Source: Aeromicrobium sp. Root236 (lineage in GTDB: Bacteria > Actinomycetota > Actinomycetes > Propionibacteriales > Nocardioidaceae). From it: a stretch of DNA of 64,000 nucleotides. Below are positions 60,827 through 64,000 of the stretch, piece by piece (within the stretch, counting starts at the first letter, position 1; every line of letters begins with the position of its first letter). The translations under genes were made by a program, and so were the position numbers. The notes under the pieces are model-generated. The model saw nothing but the letters and a program-made list of their open reading frames with translations, did not search any database and was not told where the DNA came from. The DNA lies in contig NZ_LMIS01000001.1 in the NCBI RefSeq assembly GCF_001428805.1, forward strand, positions 2,220,976 through 2,284,975, given 5' to 3'.

Positions 60827-62617
60827 ATGAGCCTGATCGAGGACTACGCCATGATCGGCGACCTCCAGACCGCGGCGCTGGTCGGCCGCGACGGATCCAT
60901 CGACTGGCTCTGCCTCCCGGCGTTCGACTCTCCCGCGTGCTTCGCCTCCCTGCTGGGCGGAGCGGACGCCGGGTTCTGGCGGATCGCACCGGCCGGGGCG
61001 GGCGACTGCACCGAGCGCGCCTATCGCGAGGACACCTTGATCCTGGAGTCCGTCTGGCACACCGAGGGCGGCAGCGTGCGGTTGATCGACACGATGCCGC
61101 CCCGCGGTCAGGCCGCCGACATCGTCCGCATCGTCGAGGGCATCAGCGGATCGGTGACGATGGAGATGGCACTGCGACTGCGCTTCGACTACGGCAGCAT
61201 CGTGCCGTGGATGCGCCACCTGGACGGGATGTTGGCCGCCGTTGCCGGCCCGGACTCCGCGTGGCTCAAGACCCCGGTCACGCTCGTCGGCAAGGATCTC
61301 ACGACGTATGCAGAGTTCACCGTGTCGGAGGGCGAGCGGGTGCCGTTCGTGCTGACCTATCACCCGTCGCACGAGACCAGGCCGCGGACCGCTGATCCCG
61401 AGACGGCCCTGCGGGACACCGAGAGCTACTGGAAGCGGTGGATCGGGCAGGCGACCAAGGCGCCCGACGACGACGCCGTCCGACGCTCCCTGATCGTGCT
61501 GAAGGCACTCACGTACGCACCGACCGGCGGCATCGTGGCCGCCGCGACCACCTCGCTGCCCGAACAGCTGGGCGGGTCCCGCAACTGGGACTACCGGTTC
61601 TGCTGGCTGCGCGACGCCACGTTCGTGCTCGAGGCGCTCCTTACGGCCGGCTACGTCGACGAGGCGCAGGCCTGGAGAGGGTGGCTGCTTCGCGCGATCG
61701 CCGGCAACCCCGACAAGCTGCAGATCATGTACGCCTTGGACGGCCGTCGCCGGCTGCCCGAGGCCACGCTGGACTGGCTCGAGGGCTACGAGGGCTCTCA
61801 GCCGGTGCGCACCGGGAATGCCGCAGCCGAGCAGTTCCAGCTCGACGTCTGGGGTGAGGTGCTCGACGCGCTGCACCTGTCGCGCGAAGCGGGGATCGCC
61901 TCAGAGGAGGCGGCCTGGGACCTGCAGGTGGCGCTGATCGAGTTCCTCGAGCAGCACTGGGCCGATCCCGACAACGGCCTGTGGGAGGTGCGCGGGCCGC
62001 GCCAGCACTTCGTGCACTCCAAGGTGATGGCGTGGGTCGGCCTGGATCGCGCTGTCCAGGCCGTTGAGCGATTCGGCCTCGACGGCCCGGTCGACAGGTG
62101 GCGTGCGGTGCGCCAGGAGATCCACGACGAGGTCTGCGCGAAGGGATTCGACCAGGATCGAGGCACGTTCACCCAGTTCTACGGCTCGAAGGGGCTCGAC
62201 GCAGCGCTGCTGCTGATCCCCCGGGTCGGCTTCCTCCCCTGGGACGACCCGCGGGTGGTCGGCACGGTCGACGCGGTCCAGAAGGAGCTGCTCCGTGACG
62301 GGTTCCTCCTGCGCTACGACACCGCCGCCGACGGCAACGTCGACGGGCTCGGCGGTGAGGAGGCGACGTTCATCGCGTGCACGTTCTGGCTGGTCGACGC
62401 CCTCGGCGGTATCGGTCGTACATCGGAGGCACGCGCCCTGTTCGCCCGCCTGCTGCAGCTCCGGAACGATGTCGGCCTGCTGAGTGAGGAGTACGACGTC
62501 ACGGTCAAGCGGCAGGTCGGCAACACCCCGCAGGCCTACAGCCACGTCGGCCTGATCAACGCCGCCACGCGGCTCGACTCCGCGGAGTCTCCACGCGACA
62601 CGGAAGGGACATCATGA
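60827..62617 (+). CDS. Glycoside hydrolase family 15 (trehalase/glucoamylase-like)
   Basis: 596 aa inverting alpha-glucosidase, releasing glucose from trehalose or from maltodextrin ends. The family opening LIEDYAMIGDLQTAALVGRDGSIDWLCLP and an N-terminal beta-sandwich lead to the (alpha/alpha)6 barrel. Catalytic-acid region is NWDYRFCWLRDATFVLEALL, with the catalytic Glu pair region EGYEGS and LLSEEYDV. No signal peptide, so cytosolic; actinobacterial GH15 of this type include trehalases. ATG 60827 with GAGAGG upstream. The next gene, a glucose dehydrogenase, starts within its stop (ATGA). Confidence 0.88.
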   Translation: MSLIEDYAMIGDLQTAALVGRDGSIDWLCLPAFDSPACFASLLGGADAGFWRIAPAGAGDCTERAYREDTLILESVWHTEGGSVRLIDTMPPRGQAADIVRIVEGISGSVTMEMALRLRFDYGSIVPWMRHLDGMLAAVAGPDSAWLKTPVTLVGKDLTTYAEFTVSEGERVPFVLTYHPSHETRPRTADPETALRDTESYWKRWIGQATKAPDDDAVRRSLIVLKALTYAPTGGIVAAATTSLPEQLGGSRNWDYRFCWLRDATFVLEALLTAGYVDEAQAWRGWLLRAIAGNPDKLQIMYALDGRRRLPEATLDWLEGYEGSQPVRTGNAAAEQFQLDVWGEVLDALHLSREAGIASEEAAWDLQVALIEFLEQHWADPDNGLWEVRGPRQHFVHSKVMAWVGLDRAVQAVERFGLDGPVDRWRAVRQEIHDEVCAKGFDQDRGTFTQFYGSKGLDAALLLIPRVGFLPWDDPRVVGTVDAVQKELLRDGFLLRYDTAADGNVDGLGGEEATFIACTFWLVDALGGIGRTSEARALFARLLQLRNDVGLLSEEYDVTVKRQVGNTPQAYSHVGLINAATRLDSAESPRDTEGTS

Positions 62618-63672
62618 AGGCACTCACGGTCACGCCGGGGAAGGCTCAGTCGCTGCGGGTCGACGACGTTCCGGAGCCCGACCCCCGGCCGGACGATCTC
62701 CTGGTCGACGGCATCGCCATCGGCATCTGCGGGACGGATCACGAGATCGTCCACGGCGACTACGGATGGTCGCCGCCTGGCCGCGACCGGCTCGTCATCG
62801 GGCACGAGTCGCTGGGCCGCGTGCGCGAGGCACCCGCGTCGAGCGGCTTCGCCGAGGGTGACCTGGTCGTCGGGGTGGTCCGCCGGCCCGACCCCGAGCC
62901 GTGCGGCGCCTGTGCGCACGGTCAGTTCGACATGTGCCGCAACGGCCAGTACACCGAGCGGGGCATCAAGCAGATCGACGGGTACGGGAGCGAGAGGTGG
63001 CGGGTCGAGGCCGACTACGCGGTCAAGCTCGATCCGGCGCTGGAGGACGTCGGCATGCTGCTGGAGCCGACATCGGTCGTCGCCAAGGCCTGGGACCAGA
63101 TCGACAAGGTCGGCTCACGGTCGTGGTTCGAGCCACGCACCGTCCTGGTCACCGGGGCCGGGCCGATCGGCCTCCTCGCCGGCATGATCGGCGTCCAGCG
63201 CGGGCTCGACGTGCATCTGCTCGACCGGGTGACCTCGGGACCGAAGCCGTCGATCATCGACGACCTCGGCGCGACGTACCACTCCGACGAGATCGGCGCG
63301 GTCGCCGAGAAGCTCTCGCCCGACATCATCATCGAGGCCACCGGCGTTGCCGAGCTGGTCGTCGGCGCCATGGCGGGCACGGCGGGCTACGGCATCGTGT
63401 GCCTCACCGGGGTCTCCTCGGGCAAGCATGCGATCCCGGTCAAGGCCGCGGACCTCAATCGCGAGATGGTGCTGGAGAACGATGCCGTCATCGGCTCGGT
63501 CAACGCAAATCTCGGCCACTACCGTGCGGCTGCGGACGCGCTCGCAGCCGCCGACCCCGCCTGGTTGAGCCGTCTCATCAGCCGGCGGCTCACGCTCGAC
63601 GAGATCAGCGGTGACTTCGATCGTCGCGACGACGACGTCAAGGTCGTGGTCGACCTTGCGGGGACCCGCTGA
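62614..63672 (+). CDS. Zinc-dependent glucose 1-dehydrogenase
   Basis: 352 aa medium-chain dehydrogenase that oxidises glucose to gluconolactone with NAD(P). Catalytic zinc ligands in GICGTDHEIVHGDYGW and GHESLGRV; structural-zinc-type cysteines PCGACAHGQFDMC; NAD motif VLVTGAGPIGLLAGMIG. GTERGIKQIDGYG-like text (TERGIKQIDGYGSERW) matches the glucose-dehydrogenase subgroup. One structural Cys of the usual four is less clear. Its overlap with the GH15 gene implies direct use of the released glucose. Confidence 0.87.
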   Translation: MKALTVTPGKAQSLRVDDVPEPDPRPDDLLVDGIAIGICGTDHEIVHGDYGWSPPGRDRLVIGHESLGRVREAPASSGFAEGDLVVGVVRRPDPEPCGACAHGQFDMCRNGQYTERGIKQIDGYGSERWRVEADYAVKLDPALEDVGMLLEPTSVVAKAWDQIDKVGSRSWFEPRTVLVTGAGPIGLLAGMIGVQRGLDVHLLDRVTSGPKPSIIDDLGATYHSDEIGAVAEKLSPDIIIEATGVAELVVGAMAGTAGYGIVCLTGVSSGKHAIPVKAADLNREMVLENDAVIGSVNANLGHYRAAADALAAADPAWLSRLISRRLTLDEISGDFDRRDDDVKVVVDLAGTR

Positions 63673-64000
63673 TGTCCACCGCCGCAGCCAGGGCCGTCCC
63701 GGGCGAACGTCCGCGCGTCGTGATCGTGGGTGGCGGGTTCGGCGGGATGCAGGTGGCCAAGGGGCTGCGTGACGCCGACGCGGAGGTGGTGGTCGTCGAC
63801 CGGGTCAACCACCACCTGTTCCAGCCGCTGCTCTACCAGGTCTCGACGGCGCTCCTGTCCCCAGGAGACATCGCCCCGGCGTTGCGCACGGTGCTCGCGC
63901 GTCAGGACAACACACGCGTCGTCCTCGGCGAGGTCACGGACATCGACCCCGACGCCTCGACCGTGACCCTGACCGGGCCTGACGAGGTGGATCGCACCAT
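63672..64000 (+). CDS. Type II NADH dehydrogenase-like FAD oxidoreductase (partial)
   Basis: 109 codons are visible before the window ends. The FAD motif RVVIVGGGFGGMQVAKGLRD at residues 15-34 and the NDH-2 stretch VDRVNHHLFQPLLYQVSTALLSP are diagnostic. The enzyme would pass electrons from NADH to quinone without proton pumping. The ATG shares its A with the previous stop (TGATG), so it belongs to the GH15 - glucose dehydrogenase unit and could regenerate the cofactor used there. Confidence 0.85.
   Translation, partial: MSTAAARAVPGERPRVVIVGGGFGGMQVAKGLRDADAEVVVVDRVNHHLFQPLLYQVSTALLSPGDIAPALRTVLARQDNTRVVLGEVTDIDPDASTVTLTGPDEVDRT

Overview
The window is high-GC (about 70 percent by eye), has dense, often ATGA-overlapping genes, many GTG starts, an IdeR/DtxR-type iron box, CsoR boxes, and small proteins of actinobacterial families (SCO4848-like, DUF6131-like). 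It reads as the chromosome of a soil- or water-type actinomycete, most likely Propionibacteriales/Nocardioidaceae (Aeromicrobium or Nocardioides-like). That placement is inferred from gene families and base usage, not from a marker gene. I see no rRNA, tRNA, phage, IS transposase or CRISPR array.

Region by region. 1-2700: the 5' part of an iron-siderophore binding lipoprotein under an IdeR-like box, then a DrrAB-type ABC exporter. 2778-10412: a lipid-degradation block with a terminator-ended thiolase-FadB operon, a divergent MerR regulator, an acyl-CoA racemase/acyl-CoA dehydrogenase operon and an alpha/beta hydrolase. Both catabolic promoters carry the same 19-bp palindrome, so they look like one regulon. 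10413-18571: a flavin monooxygenase, YciI protein, lipoprotein, MFS/HxlR efflux pair, PadR regulator, SCO4848-like protein, SnoaL-like protein with 2,4-dienoyl-CoA reductase, and a small membrane protein. 18585-24315: an RR-HK-MMPL three-gene operon and a divergent MFS exporter. 24362-27128: small membrane proteins, DUF1697 and a sirtuin.

27136-36951: a tightly packed hexose-utilisation locus. One eight-gene operon on the minus strand holds PfkB kinase, LacI regulator, mannose-6-P-isomerase-like protein, FGGY kinase, LacD-like aldolase and an Frc/Rbs-type ABC importer. A second LacD-like aldolase and a P-loop kinase run divergently. Two LacI-type palindromes 32 bp apart lie between the two units. 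37025-39660: DUF4389 and RDD membrane proteins, then serA preceded by what I read as a ZTP (pfl) riboswitch. 39661-39900: four tandem copies of a 60-bp unit. 39901-45553: nucleoside hydrolase, thioesterase, and the copper operon (DUF4396, CopA, Cu-binding membrane protein, CopZ, CsoR) with two CsoR boxes.

45699-57132: TetR regulator, epimerase, YbaY-like protein with an ABC exporter, a lipoprotein cotranscribed with a succinate-semialdehyde-type dehydrogenase, DedA protein, a large unknown exported protein, an MFS/MerR pair and a ZIP metal transporter. 57224-64000: a second NarL-type two-component system, unknown small genes, a DHFR-like protein, and an overlapping GH15 glucosidase - zinc glucose dehydrogenase - type II NADH dehydrogenase unit cut by the window end.

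Repeats of note: two copies, in opposite orientation, of a 114-124 bp element with near-perfect 25-bp terminal inverted repeats; 19-bp palindromic repeats that occur between genes and, in frame, inside two genes; and the 60-bp tandem array.
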